From: Fasciola hepatica
Taxonomy: Eukaryota > Platyhelminthes > Trematoda > Plagiorchiida > Fasciolidae
Reading direction: 5' to 3'
Length of the DNA: 64,000 nucleotides
Assembly (NCBI GenBank): GCA_948099385.1
Contig: CANUEZ040000061.1
Span: forward strand, 12,818,001 to 12,882,000
Positions 1 to 12,009 of the stretch are shown here, piece after piece. Position 1 is the stretch's first letter, and every line of letters starts with the position of its first letter. A model generated the notes under the pieces. It was not told the DNA's origin, ran no database searches, and was given only the letters and a program-made list of their open reading frames with translations. The position numbers were made by a program, and so were the translations under genes.

Positions 1-446
1 CTTCGTTAATGTGTTCGATCGCGGCGGGGGGCATGGAAAATGTCTCGCCACCGAACCCCAAGGTACCCATCAAAGGGCCGAAGCCCAATTGTGTCGGCCT
101 TCTAGGGGGGACCTCTGTAGTGCTACCAATAAAACACTCGTTGGCAAAGACTAACGAATTTGTTTATTTGAACAATTACCGTTTTGGGTGGCGCCACTTG
201 CTCCGCCTGTGTACATCGTCTGCACGCCGTTGCGCTCCTCCAATACACACGATATCCCGCTCCAGCATTTTGAGTTCTGCTTTGCGCTCTGCCGAGTATA
301 TTCGCTATCGTGTCACAAACCGAGGACCAGCTGCTATAGACTCTATACGGGAGCAGGTCTTGACTTAACAAAGAAAAATCCTAAGGCAGGAGTCCGCCCA
401 AAAGACACCCAACCCCGTAATTTCCCCTACCCACTCTATGTGACCA
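1..446. other. unassigned left edge / possible LINE-A 5'UTR
   Basis: No gene is recognised here. Open frames exist on both strands (9-368 plus, 123-371 minus), but neither shows a domain I know and they overlap each other. The part closest to 447 may be the 5'UTR of LINE-A, since the first in-frame ATG of its ORF1 lies at 447. The 5' boundary of that element cannot be fixed from this sequence alone. Confidence 0.3.
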
Positions 447-1905
447 ATGTCTATCAGCCAACAACTGTCCGATGTAGACCTTGACGCAACGCCTAGGACC
501 TCTCCAAATCCACTAGTCTCTAAGCGCCTTAGGCTCTTCAGTAGTGCCGCATGTGCCTGGGACTCGAATCCACCGAGTCCTGCCAGACAACTTAGCTCTG
601 TGCATCAGGAGCAGCCTTCCTGAACTAACACTTACGCATCACTCTCTCAAAGCGACACACAAATCAACGTATGGTCATTCTTGTCCACACCACATAGCCA
701 CGACTAAAACCCATCCGCCAGACCGCACCATACCATTGCCAGGTCATTTTCGCTCGAATCAAACCCGTCAGCCTTCAGGGCATACTCCTGTAAACAAGCT
801 GCCAAGAAGTAGTGTACCTAAGGACACAACCTCATTGTTGCAATCTAACTTATCACCCATGGGCCGAAAGTTGGTTACGGTCTACACTCAGCCCCCAATG
901 CAGAGTGTCGATACCAACGGTAACACATGGCAGAAAATCCAGAATTCGGCAACCCACACTCCATCCCTACCGAAAGCCTCAACATTTAGTTTATTAGGCA
1001 ACCACCGCCTCATAACACCAGGCTACACCCTGAAGGTCATGCAAAGATTAGAAGCAAACAGATGCCCTAGTAAGATGTCACTAATGCCGGGACCTGCAGT
1101 GTCTGTTCCCAAAATAGAAAGTTTCTCAAACCGTAATTCCTCCCAGCGAAGCCCCAGCTCTACGCGCATTTATACGGACGATGCTCGCAAGGCACCTCAC
1201 AGCTATTATTTAAAGCCGCATCTGCCTAGTCCGTCATTTCCTAACTTTTCCGTGCCTCCACCGTTCATCCCGTTAGTTTCTTTACCATATCAAAATTTTC
1301 GCTTCGCTCCGCCACAGTCGTTTTACGCGCAGGATACATCCACAAACCCACTTCGAGTTAATTTTCCCCACCCTGTAGCATATAATCCCACACTCTTTCA
1401 TCTCTTCTAGCCCCAATGAACCACTTTCCAATACCGGCACCTTACCAGTCGTTCATACCTTCGGTAGCACACCGAACTCCGCAGGCCAACTACGCAACAC
1501 TGCGTATTACCACTACCTTCTTCAAAAATAACCTCCATATACCCCCTCTACCAACCGCCGATTCCTATCTTTCCCCACACGGGCAAGCCGCATCAAAGGG
1601 CGGCGAAGCCATCCCAGACTCTCCTGATCCCTACCCTCTAAGGCCTGCTCTTACTAAACAACACCAACCAATACCAAGGTTGTCACGTGGGAAAGCCGCT
1701 ATCTCCCATAACCCCGTATTCTGCCACTGCACTGGAGCATCGAACTATCCCAACGAATCAGGACAAATGGCAAGACTACTTCGTTAAAGGTCCTCTCTTT
1801 CACCTCGTAATAACCCAAAATTACTTATTTCCCGCTCGGGCGCGGCCGATTCTTCCGAAGCCATCGCGGAGGTATCCAACGCTCACTTCTCCCCCTCTTC
1901 GGTAA
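447..1905 (+). pseudogene. LINE-A ORF1 remnant (Pro/Ser-rich)
   Basis: An ATG at 447 opens a frame reading MSISQQLSDVDLDATPRT that is lost by frameshift after about 58 codons. A 288-codon open frame (544-1,410) and another at 1,416-1,787 continue in other frames. The product is rich in Pro, Ser, Thr and His and lacks a visible CCHC zinc knuckle. Its position before the endonuclease and a comparable Pro/Ser-rich stretch before the endonuclease in LINE-B and LINE-C mark it as ORF1, whose product in LINEs generally binds RNA. No RNA-binding motif is visible here, so the role is inferred from position. Confidence 0.55.
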
Positions 1906-1986
1906 TAGCTCCAACTCGCCTCTCACCGTGCACTTTCTCCGACCAGCAACTCCCATACGTTACCCAGCCCAGACACTCACTCCCAC

Positions 1987-2756
1987 ATGAGCGGGTTATC
2001 CTTCGTCTTATTTAACTCGCGGTCCATCTTAAATGAGCTTCGATACTTAAAACACTAGGCCATAACATCTAGTCCTGACATCATCTTTATTACTGAAACC
2101 TGGCTCACCGAAACCACCCCTACAAGCAAAGATATGTTCGAAGGGTACAAGGTTTTTAGGGTAAGTAGGATTGGCAGACTCGGAGGTGGGTGCCTAGCGT
2201 ACGTACAGCACGCCATTTTAGTAGGCCCCATCAGACATGCCACACTCCACTCAGTTCCGGATTATCTGTGGCTCACAATTCGGTTCTCAACTGTAGCCAT
2301 GCACACTGGTCGTGTCTATCGCCCGCCCTCATCTACTATTGCAGACTTAACTCCCTTAATTGAAGCCTTTGATTATCTTTCACTACTACACTCGGCAGCG
2401 ACAATCATAGCGGGTGACTTAATTTGGCCTAAAATATCCTGGGGGAACCTCACAGCACCTCCCCGCTTAATGGACTTTGTCTCTCATGCTCACATTGGGG
2501 GTTGAGTGCAACACGTTAAAACCCCCACGAAAAACGCCAACATCCTAGATCTTATATTCACTCACAGCGTTTCCAACATTTCGGTTTCCGTTCTGAATGA
2601 ATTTCCGGGTAGCGACCATAAGGTAGTGGCTGGTAATCTTTCATTCCATCCTTATCCATCAGACTATCTGACCCCAGTCAACAGTTCCCTCCGTTTAAAT
2701 TGGAACCCTTTGCCCAGTCTCATCCGTAACCAAGATTGGAGCAGGTTTTTCTAACG
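1987..2756 (+). pseudogene. LINE-A ORF2, AP-endonuclease domain remnant
   Basis: An ATG at 1,987 begins MSGLSFVLFNSRSI, matching the usual APE-endonuclease opening (the NxRS motif) and an equivalent Met in LINE-C. After one in-frame stop the chain continues with DIIFITETWLTE (the catalytic-Glu ETWL motif), GGGCLAYVQ, IIAGDLIWPKISW (the GDFN-like motif) and, past another stop near 2,503, NEFPGSDHKVV, in which the catalytic SDH triplet is intact. This enzyme would nick target DNA to prime reverse transcription. The 2,757-3,088 stretch is the endonuclease-RT linker and is heavily frameshifted. Confidence 0.8.
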
Positions 2757-3088
2757 GCCGACCCCCAACAGGCGGCTGATCACTTTCACCTTAACATGGG
2801 AAGCTGCCTCTTGAAACTTAGCCCAATATCCCAAAACTCCTCCCTTAGGAAGTCCAAACTTATCTCCATCCAACGGAAGTACCTAAGGATGTAAAGACTT
2901 TAACTCCAAAACCACGACTTCTCTCTTCTCATGAGACTAACACATCTGACTGATATTATCCGGGACCTAAAGGAAAAGCAGCTCCGCTACAAAGAAGCCA
3001 AAGCCCAAGGCATCCCGATAAAGCAATAAAGCTCTCGCTCCTACACAAATCTAGGAAGTCGGCAACAGATACCACGATCCAGTACGTT

Positions 3089-4824
3089 GTGTTACCGAAT
3101 AAAACTTCGGCCACCTCCGGTTCTAATATCGCTGAGGCCTTTAACCATTACTTCGCCAATTCCATGGCCCCCGCCTCAGATATAGCCCCCCCCCCCAAAA
3201 AAAAAACAAATCCTCTGGCTATTACCAGCTTTTCTATTTCTACCCTAATGTTTGAAGAAAACTTCACTTCCAGGCTCATTTCATACTATAAAGCATCTGT
3301 CCATCCTGGACCAGACGGGTTACCCCCAGCTGCAATCAGTACCAGTGGATCGGACATTCCACTTTTATTACTAAACCTATTTACCTTGGCACTCAAATTT
3401 AGTTTGGTACCGTCGAACTAGGAGAGTTCAGTCATCATTCCACGACACAAAAAAGGACCTGTCCACTAACTCGCTAATTACCGTCCCATCAACCATACCC
3501 CTATCATTTCCAGAATAACGGAACCGATCATCAAAGATAGCATTACGACCCAACTTCTCGCTTCAAACCTTCTTAGCGATAGGCAGCACGGGTTCCCCAA
3601 ATCGCGATCATTCACCACACGTCCGTTTGACTTTCTCAACCTAGTCATTAAGGCTGTTTATAGCGGGCGGCAGTAGTAATTGTCCACTTGGATCTGTCGA
3701 AGGCTTTCGACCGTGTTCCACACCCACATCTTATCGCCAAATTGCTTTCATTCGGCATTGCTGACCCCCTGCTTTCTTGGCTGAAATCTTATCTCGCTCA
3801 TCGTTTGCAGGTGGTCCTCACCAGTGGACATACTTCTAAACCAAAACCCGTTACGAGTGGCGTTATACAGGGGAGCGTACTGGGTCCTCTCCTATTTCTG
3901 ATGTACATTACCGACGCATTGGATCTATTACACCATGGCACGCCATTTTTATTTGCAGACGAAATAAAAATAGTTTACTCTTTCAATTCTAATTATGCCA
4001 TCCCTAATCTTTGCAACATTTCCGCTGACCTTTGTGCACTTGACCGCTGGTGCCACACCTGGAGGATGAGCTCTTCCACTAACGGGTGCGAGGTCCCAAC
4101 CTACAAGTTCCAATTGCCTCCCGGATCCTTAATTCTTGGTGGGTCACCATTAGCCAGTTGACCTACCATCCGCGAGTTGGGCCTCAACTATTCCTGCTTT
4201 CTCAACTCTTCTGAGCACGCCGCCATCCAAGCGGCCGAGGCTAGAAGAAGCGTGGCCTTTCTCTTCCGCTCCTTTCGTCTCCGGGACAGTATCATCAGCA
4301 CCTACAAATCCCACGTCGGGCCTTTGCTTGAATACTGCCCAATAATATTTTATAACATGACGAAATTCAACAGACGTGCGACTGAAAGCATACAAATGCG
4401 TTTTACCAAACAACTACTTGGTTGGTCCACGTCCTCAGTTTATGGAGAACGATGCCAACATCCGAATCTTGGCCCACTCTGGCTCCGCCGCTTATGACTA
4501 AACTTAGTCTTCTTGCATAACCTGCTCCATAACCGGTCTTTTTCCTTTAACCCAGTAAGCTTCTCCCGTGAAACCTATTACTTACTTCGGCACAAGCCTT
4601 TTACTGTCCCTTGTGGTAAAGCTAAATCGGCCATACGGTCACGTTTTTTCCTTATTGTCTACTCTAAAGCCTGGAACAAGTTGCCCATCACCCTTTGGGC
4701 TTCACAAACCAAGTCCCAATTTCTGTCGGCACTCATCCCATATCTCAGCGTCACCCGTGCACTCCAGTTATCTGATATGAGCATGGCAGAATATATAGCA
4801 TGCGAGAGGAGCCTCGGCTTCTAG
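3089..4824 (+). pseudogene. LINE-A ORF2, reverse transcriptase remnant
   Basis: Fragments in several frames give the standard RT order: PGPDGLPPAAIS, NYRPINHTPIISRI (3,479-3,530), LSKAFDRVPHPHL (about 3,690), VTSGVIQGSVLGPLLF (about 3,850), LFADEIKIVYSF (3,949-3,985), then the thumb and C-terminus with PLLEYCPIIFYNM and AWNKLPITLW, stopping at 4,824 (SLGF then TAG). The catalytic FADD box reads FADE, so the second Asp is lost. Several stops and frameshifts are present. RT copies element RNA into DNA at the nicked site. LINE-D on the minus strand (22.4-24.1 kb) is close to this copy over the whole RT. Confidence 0.9.
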
Positions 4825-5288
4825 GACCAACTCCTTCGCCGAGCCTGTCCCTTCAATTGAGGACACAATCAGCCTTAGACCGTTTCATCTAACTGACTGA
4901 GTTCTCAACGTTAGACTGCGTACGCCCATTTCTCTAATAAATCAAACAAATTTAAATGCCACTAATTTCAACCACATTGCTCCCACCTACCCCCGTAGGT
5001 TTTGTCACTCTAATGCCTCGTCCTTTATTGGTATTTACATGCCTCCATTAACCGTTGATCCACAGCGGGGGCACAACTCGACTGCCCCTTTTATCTGCCC
5101 CCCTTTTCCAGTTCTCACCTTACGTGCATTTCACCCTCAACGTTGGTATATGCGCCCGGATAACGCCGCTGTTTGGTCGATTACTAACCGCTGGATCCGT
5201 CTTCTGAAACCACTCGCAACCTGGCCATCGGATAGCGGATCTTTTATCTTATACCTTCATAGTTGAACTACACCCAACATGCATAGCC

Positions 5289-5530
5289 CTCAATGAACAT
5301 TGAGGCCGCTCCCAACGGTGCGGGGCGCAGACAGATCCACCGCTTTGGCCGGCGCACATCGGGCTTGCAGGTCGTCTGCAACGATGTGCGAGCGCAATTA
5401 GGCTGGTGGATCATACCTACTGTGTTCACTTCTCGAAGTGTTTTTCAGGTTGAGTGTTCAGCGCACGGCCAGCCTCACCCACTAGCACCGATTGCGGATC
5501 GCACGCTCCGATGCTGTCAGCTGCAGACCG
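5289..5530 (+). other. conserved GC-rich block in LINE-A 3'UTR
   Basis: Compared by eye with 46,113-46,390 in LINE-B, this block is clearly more similar than the sequence on either side. Shared runs include CTTTGGCCGGCGCAC and CAACGATGTG followed by AGCGCAATTAGGCTGG. Both copies begin with an ATG (5,293 and 46,117) followed by about 40 codons without an indel between copies, but two frames are about equally conserved, so coding is not demonstrated. It could be a functional RNA segment or a younger acquisition of the family. Confidence 0.5.
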
Positions 5531-6899
5531 CTTGATCAAATCATCCTTTTTCGCCACTGTACGCCCACCTATCGCTCTTATCACGTCCGTTTCTTCGATC
5601 TCCTATGGTATGCACACCTACCCACTCTGTCTTTGCTCCCATCGACTCTCACTGTGCTACCTCTCCTTGCACATCACTATCGTCCTAACCACTTTACTCT
5701 GCCGACGACCGCCAATATTTTATTTCTTCACCAATGCCGGCTTTGCCGGATTGTAGTACCTATTTATCTGGTATCATCCTGGGCCTATAAAGCTCATTGG
5801 TTGCATCCTCACGCCTCGCTGCCTACCGTTCTGTCAAACCCTCTCTCGTTCCCCCTTCCCATGCCTAATACCATTACACATCAGTCCCACCCGTACCCAT
5901 GACCAATTTTCATATTAGAACTGCCGTTCCAAGCTCTGCATCACTCACAGCCACATTTATTATCCAGTTAATAACATTCCATTTTCCTTGCCTGGCTCCG
6001 CAATTCCCCTGTGGATCCTTTCACTTGGCAGCGCTCCTGTTAGTATCGTCCATTTACATCCACTTGTACAATTGCCGGCGTGCAAGCAGCTTTCAATTTC
6101 TACGTCCCCGACTCCGACGCACATCATTGTTCACGCGGTATGTTCGTCCACCGGTTTGCATGTCCAGGAGCTTCCTTCCTCTCAGCATTTTTCGTGTTCC
6201 ACCCGCAATGAGATTATCTTACCGGTTATGTCTCACTTGTTTTTTTCGGCCCATACTCCCATCTCCTGTTTCGTCTACTGTTTATCACAGGCATTTTATG
6301 CGTCTTTTGGACCGTTCTGCTTTTCCACTTGCCACATAATGCAAACTCACTGTTTCATCATGGTTCTCATTCGCGGCTTCCGCCCGTTTGATCTGCCATT
6401 ACCCTCTGGTACCCCTTTCGCTCATTTCTCTCCCATGCCGTTTGTCGTCACAGCTGCTCCATCTTGCACCACGAACAGTTTCACCTCCCAGGTAACTTTC
6501 TCCACTTGGTATGCCCCATCGCTCTGCGCTGCTTAGCAATCTCCATCGCCACCATCTTCCTGCTGAATAATGTTAGCCCATTTATTAATGCTTCTCCCAT
6601 TCTTGACCGACACCACATGTCTCACCTGCATAAATCGGGTTATTTGATCCATTCTTACCTGTTCTCTTCGATACTTTCTTTAACCTCCCCTTCTTTTGAA
6701 CTGCTTCTCAGTCGTCATCTTTTCTGTGCCTCCGCATTCTCCACTCTCTATGTTGATCCGCCAAGTTCACCTGTCACGAAGGTAATTCACCACGATATTC
6801 CAAAGTTAATTCTACAACCATTGGATCTAACCTCACCTGCCCCTCCTAATAACTGATAATTCTTTTCTAGGACTCCATTGTTACTGATCCGGCTTCTCT

Positions 6900-6942
6900 T
6901 ATATATATATATGTATATATATATACATGCATTTATATATAA
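6900..6942. repeat. (TA)n microsatellite within LINE-A 3'UTR
   Basis: An alternating TA tract with occasional TG and CA steps. LINE-B has a TA/CA-rich tract at the matching place (51,043-51,085), just upstream of the shared CATGATATGC segment, so the tract is an old part of the element and not a new expansion. Confidence 0.7.
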
Positions 6943-7591
6943 ACAACCGCACATATGCATACATGCATTCGTTCTGTATCCTGCAGTTCCTCACAGGCCA
7001 TTTCTCTTGCTATCATCCCGCTGACCGCCATGATATGCATCCATTCCTTCTTCATCTATAACCCACTTCTACTGTGTGCAGTTCCTATGAACTATTTTAT
7101 TTTACCTGATTCACCTTTTACCTCTTACTTTGCTCGCTCCCTGTTTTACAATGAGTTTTGCGCCCTGTTCGCCGACCATCTATTGCAGAGTACCAATGCT
7201 TCCTTGCTACCTAATCCCTGCAGTGAATCTCACTTTTTCCTCATCGTCTCCCGCTATTACAGTTTCTTGTGCTGACTTCTTGCCTTCCTCATGTATATCA
7301 GTCGGCATTCAGATGCCCATATACTGACCAGCCGAATCCCCTACCTGACCTCGACTTTTCAAACTCACTGGGAGTCCATTTGAATCCCTCCATGGGTCCA
7401 TTTGAACCTAGTACATTTTCTTCAGTGTGCATACATTTGCCTACTTTCACCCACGTTACTCCCCATTCTTAGCCCGTTTTTTCAACTCTTGTCATGTAAC
7501 TTTCCACGTTTTCAAAGGTTTTGTCTGTTTAATTCATCACTTGTAAACAGTTGGTTACGCACCTGGCATGCCTCCGGCGTCTCCGAAATAA

Positions 7592-7609
7592 ACCATTATT
7601 ATTATTATC
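7592..7609 (+). repeat. LINE-A 3' terminal ATT microsatellite
   Basis: The element ends in GGCGTCTCCGAAATAAACC followed by repeated ATT. The same end, with small changes, is found at 17,853-17,884, 24,648-24,682, 51,711-51,746 and, reversed, at 21,633-21,668 and 37,383-37,405. Such 3' ends are where LINE reverse transcriptases start copying. Confidence 0.8.
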
Positions 7610-8130
7610 TTTCTTGCAAAACTAAACACCTGTGTAATAGCTGTAGCAACGCAGTCCATATTGATTTACATTCCCTATCGGCTTTGGCTTTCCTTGAAAA
7701 TCCTATTTAAAGCCAATTGTTGCTGCACGTCTACCTGCCTATCCATATGCTTTTATTATTCTGCGGCCCGTCAGTAACTCTTTATATTCAGCTCGATAAA
7801 CTCCTGTTTGTGTAAAGACCTACCGCATATCCTTCAAATGCCCTCGAGCTTTCACCAATGGTAATTATTTCCTATACAATCTATGAATGTACTCCACACT
7901 TCCAGCAGACTTCACTCAAAAATAGCCAAACCGACTACTTGACCAAAAGTCTTCTTTTCCCGGGAGTTTTATTAATTTTAGTCCATTCCAATGTCCACCT
8001 ACATTCCTCTGTCAGCACGGATTTTATATTACTGTAAACTCTGATTCTGTCATCAGTTGTACCACTTGTACATGCTTTGCAGCATGTGTCAGGCCCCTCC
8101 GAAGTAAGTATTTATCAATAATGACCTAAA
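7610..8130 (+). mobile_element. older LINE 3' end relic
   Basis: Near 8,080-8,130 the text CAGGCCCCTCCGAAGTAAG followed by a degenerate ATT-like run resembles the LINE 3' terminus in a more decayed form. The 460 bases before it show no coding motif. LINE-A may have inserted into or next to this older copy. The call rests on about 40 bases and is uncertain. Confidence 0.35.
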
Positions 8131-10379
8131 CAATCCATTTATTTGAATCCTGCTTACCTCACCTTTCAACATTTATCACTCTGCTTCGTAAAGTGCTCAT
8201 GACTGAGCACCAACTCCGCACTCTACTATGTCTGTTCACCCAGCAACCTCTAGCTGGACATCCTTAACTCGAGTTGTGGTGAATCGGACTTTATGTTTCT
8301 TCTGCATACTTGCCCACCTTGCGCCCCTTTCCGAAGTAAAATTCTGCTTTTTAACAAGTAATTAAAACTATTGGTTCAAGTGCGTACCCGTCATCACCCA
8401 TAAGATTTTCCAGTTTCTCGTCTGTGCTTTTTCGAAAGTTTCGTTTTCAGCACAGTCCCCCTTGCAATCTTATCGATCGTATAAGAATTCCTGGGCACTT
8501 TGCCTCCTTTACCGTTGCACGTGATTACGTATCTCGACCACGAAGCCGGTTTTACTCGTAACTAAGTTATGCTGCCACCTGAGAGGCGTCCAATCACTCG
8601 AGAGGTGTTGGTGTAATGCATCTCTCAGCTGTTGTGACGTGGGAGGGAAATGATGTATGTCACGGTATAACGCCATTTCCTATGGAAATTGATCACTCTC
8701 ATTGTAAAATGTTGACCGGTTTTGCTATTTCCCTGTTTTTGTTTAGTACTGCTAACTAATTGGTTTAGGTGAGTTCTAACTGGCCCATCGGTCATACCTA
8801 AGCTTTTGTGAGCCGCTGTCCCGTCAGTCCGTTGCCACTTGCTCTGCGGTGCGCCGGGCTGTCGAGGGGTGGTGTGCTTGCGGGCAGCGCATGCGGAAAA
8901 GAGGAGCTTTCGGTGGTCTTGGGCTAAGATGTTTTATAAGTCCAGTGTGGGACTTGTGGATGAGGTGCACCCTTCCTTTGCTCAGCTTTTTACAGCAATC
9001 TTGTTTATTGCTCGGCCGGAACGCGTGAAAGAACCCTAAGGCCCTTTTCGGGGCCACGCCATACAAGTGCAGTAGAAAGATGGCACATGAGCCTCATTTC
9101 GTGTACAAGACTAATTGATGGGACTCATATGGTGGTAATAAAGAGGTTAGGGCCGAAAAGATCACCAATACTATACCGGTATTTCAAGCAACTGAGCGAA
9201 GTTGGAGTTATCGGCATGTCATGGATTTTTCTCAATAAATGTCTTTATGTAAGGTCAATGAGTAGAACATTCTACTCATTCAAAGAGCACAAATTAGAGC
9301 TGTCTATAACTTGGTGTTTCAGAGCTTTTCAGTGTCCCAGTCAGCACAATGATCCCCAAATGTTCACAAAATGGTCCACAGGTTGACCTCGTTTGATACC
9401 TTGAACGACCCTAAAGTGGCCCCACTGAAACGAAAAAGGTCGGTTTTGGAGCATTTTTGGGCCTACCGCGCAAAAAACCCTCCCATTGTTGGCTGCCTTC
9501 TGCATTACATTATAAACTCAATTTCCCGTATCTATTTTCATAGCACTGCATATACGACCCCGGAAACGAACGATACTAGTCCGGTGTGTCAAATGACTAA
9601 ACGGAAACGTCCCAGTTCACCGCTTTCATTTTCTACTTCCCAAGGTAACTTTACCACTTTCGAAATCATCTCCTTGTTAGTAACTGCGAGCTGCGTTATC
9701 ATTACCGATTTTGGAAGAGAAAGGACAATACGTTTGACGCGAGAAACGTGTATTGATGGGTAAATTGTACTGTAGTAGAAGGGATTTACTATATACACCG
9801 AAATTTGTCTTTCGTACCCGTTAGTCGCACGAAAATGCTTGCCGGACTTGTTGCTTTCTAACGCCTGAAATAGGGAGGCAGACATTTGCTATTAATCCCT
9901 CATTGCAAAACAAAGTGCACCGAGCAAAACGTTTAACATCTTTATGAATTAGAAATCGAAATACTTGTACTGTAATCCAATGGTAAGTTTTTTCCAAAGT
10001 GCGAAAGTGGTTACTGTGAATATGAAAATCATTAAAACAGGAACTGCAATCCGGTGCTATATGGAAATGGAAAATATCGCAAAAGACGCGCAGCGTGATA
10101 TAAGATGAAGCCGTAGGAAATATATCGTAAGTGGAAGTCACTCACGTCGTGCTTATTGCACTGAACCCCGGCGTCGCGATACAGTTCATACGGACTCTCT
10201 TGATGACTAGCTCTTCGCCTTTGTAAGCAACGACTTATTTTCTCTCGGACGAGCTGCGTTGTGGCTCCAGGGTAGTTCCCCCAGAATACAGCGTCTATGA
10301 CAATGTGAGTTCAAAATCTCGTGCTCACCTCCCACAAGAGAACAAACGTTTGTTCCCGCCAGGGCAGGTCTCCCGTGTG
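8131..10379. other. unassigned region
   Basis: Open frames of 60-130 codons occur on both strands (for example 8,839-9,039, 9,087-9,386, 9,371-9,763 plus; 9,821-10,141 minus), none with a motif I recognise and none supported by codon conservation in another copy. The right end may include flanking or terminal sequence of CACTA-like copy B, whose 3' boundary is not determined. Confidence 0.3.
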
Positions 10380-10735
10380 AACTGTTTGTAAATCAATTCT
10401 CGCAAATGCAGCAAGGCGTAGCTAATTCAAAAGAATCCCAAAACCAGAACAAGATTGATTCGTAGTTTCTGCGGTACGAAGTTGACATTTACAAAGGGAA
10501 CAAATATATACAAACCTCAAGTATGCGGCCAAATAGACTTCACAGTAAAACCCAAAAGTTCAAAGCCCCTTGGATCTAGCACGACAGTCTGAAACCATTC
10601 AAGACTAAACTCAAACGTTTCACACGCATAAACAAAAGTGATAAAGTGTATTATATGAGCGAGCTTTTCAAGGTACTGTTAAAAATACTCAAACTCACAA
10701 AGCACGTAAAACATATGGGAGGATTTCCTGCATTT
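10380..10735 (-). repeat. repeat module R1 (3' part of CACTA-like copy B)
   Basis: Matches R2 (15,440-15,700), with shared text such as CAAAAGAATCC and GATTGAT plus TGTAGTTTCT-like runs, and R3 (16,065-16,400), with AAAAGAATCCC, CGAACCTCAA-like, and GTGTATAT-AGCGAG runs in the same order. R4 (62,985-63,350) is the same module inverted. It lies just downstream, in the gene sense, of each DUF4806 remnant. No coding sequence is evident. Confidence 0.6.
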
Positions 10736-10779
10736 GTTCTGTACTTCCTTCATGTTTACCTGCCCGAGGACTTTTATCT

Positions 10780-11636
10780 TCACTTGCTGAAGCACCATAT
10801 CCCTTGCGTTATCTCCATAGTTGGTCCTGGAAACTGTTCGAAAATGTGACTTAAATAACAGAAAATAGAATGAACCATCTCTTACCTTGCTCGTTATAGC
10901 TGTCATCAGCCAAACTTTCATTCAGAGACGCGAGGTCACCAGCATTGTTTACGGGGATCCCCCATTAGGGAACGATTTTTCAAGTCGAATTCTCATTTGG
11001 CTTCCGCTATACGGCCATTTCGCACTTCGACTCCGAAGTATCTTTCTTGATTGAAGCTGAGAAAGCTGGAGTGAGTTAATGAGGATTTAGTGAGGTTGCT
11101 CTTGCACATAATACTCTCACCGTAACTGACTTCCTTGCTCGGGGGAGTAAGCTTCCCACGAGATTTGGAAGCGGATGGCTTTCCTCGACAGTACTGCTTG
11201 TTGATGTCAAGAGGCTCACTGTTGGAGTGGAAGTCCAAGGTCTCCCGATGGATGTACCACTACATGATCCGTGAGAATACTGCGATTGTACTTACGCCAT
11301 GGTTGCTGGCACATTAGTATTTGTGCCCAGTGACTTAAACGGAGTACGTGGAAGGCGAACTGATTGGCCCTCTGAGCAAGGTGACTCGGTAGACCATGGT
11401 TTCTTACTGGCCCGTGTTGGAGGCTCGAGATCATCAGTGTCACATTCCGAAAAAAATACGGGTTTACTGCAAGTATATCCCCATAAGCTATTAAAAACAT
11501 ACTGTGGTCGTTTCCCATAACTTTCCATGGGCAGCGTCTCGTCCGTGGATGGTAAGTCGGACATGTCCTCCATTATTCGTTGCAACTTTATAACCTGTTT
11601 ATAGTCATCTACAAAAGGAAACTGAATGATCGTCAT
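10780..11636 (-). pseudogene. DUF4806-type accessory protein, N-terminal and linker exons (copy B)
   Basis: The minus-strand frame from 11,636 begins MTIIQFPFVDDYKQVIKLQR and continues with EDMSDLPSTDE. DUF4806-family animal proteins that I recall have a short N-terminal beta-rich part, then a region like A..K....TSDL..DEE, then a disordered basic linker; this matches in style. A disordered Ser/Lys-rich stretch follows (11,238-10,993). A short candidate exon (about 10,830-10,763) reads NARDMVLQQVKIKVLGQ and is bracketed by AG and GT, resembling the helix before the DUF4806 core. The core itself is not found before module R1. The protein's role is unknown. Its repeated position behind the transposase suggests a transposon accessory gene. 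Confidence 0.4.
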
Positions 11637-12009
11637 GTTTTCTTACCAAAGGCTTTATGGACCTTTACTTTATATGCTTTTGAATTAACCGGTGGTGGAT
11701 GACCATCTCGCTCTAAGCTGTCCGCACGAGAAGCTCCAACAAAGGCCACATAGCTCGGTCCGACCCCACCATCCAGGGGTCATTAACAACAGCCACACTG
11801 TTTTCTCCCACAAACTCCACTACTGTGAACATTTAAAATGTATAGGTTTGTCACAATTTATTTTGCTTACTAACTTCATGAACGTCAGCTATGCACAATG
11901 GGATAAAATACCAAATGTTCGCGATATGAGATCAATAGCTCTTTGCACCGCATGTCGTTACGGTTATATGAGCTAATTTCCTCAGATGGCTGTTCACAAA
12001 GTTATATGT

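Larger units (their letters stand above)
4825..7594 (+). other. LINE-A 3'UTR, 2.8 kb, pyrimidine-rich
   Basis: This stretch is strongly C+T rich on the plus strand and codes for nothing recognisable. Several open frames of 100-180 codons (5,492-6,856) exist because stop codons need purines, not because they are genes. It aligns by eye with 45,987-47,605 and 50,870-51,746 (the LINE-B 3'UTR): the block at 5,289-5,530, the segment near 6,565 (GTTAGTCCATTTA-like, Y2 site 47,440), and the segment around 7,030 (CCATGATATGCATCCATT against 51,150) all match in order. Its association with the upstream ORF2 stop and the downstream ATT tail identifies it as the element's 3'UTR. Confidence 0.7.
447..7609 (+). 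mobile_element. LINE-A: near full-length CR1-like non-LTR retrotransposon, decayed
   Basis: The order of parts is that of a two-ORF LINE: a Pro/Ser-rich ORF1, an APE-type endonuclease, a reverse transcriptase, a long pyrimidine-rich 3'UTR and a 3' microsatellite of ATT units ending near 7,609. The RT contains LSKAFDRVPHPHL, VTSGVIQGSVLGPLLF and LFADEIKIVYSF, typical of the CR1/L2/Jockey group. Stops and frameshifts break every coding part, so the copy is dead. It is the best template in the window for recognising the other LINE copies (B, D, E and F align to it segment by segment). The clade assignment to CR1-like is from motif style only; the ATT tail would not by itself separate CR1 from related clades. 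Confidence 0.85.

Noticed and set aside
5492..6856. Chain of overlapping plus-strand open frames of 100-180 codons
   Set aside because: The strand is C+T rich, so stops are rare in all frames. The frames overlap each other, have no motif, and are not maintained in LINE-B at the same place.
8310..8350. CCCCTTTCCGAAGTAAAATT as another LINE 3' end
   Set aside because: Only about 15 bases resemble the terminus and there is no ATT-like tail.
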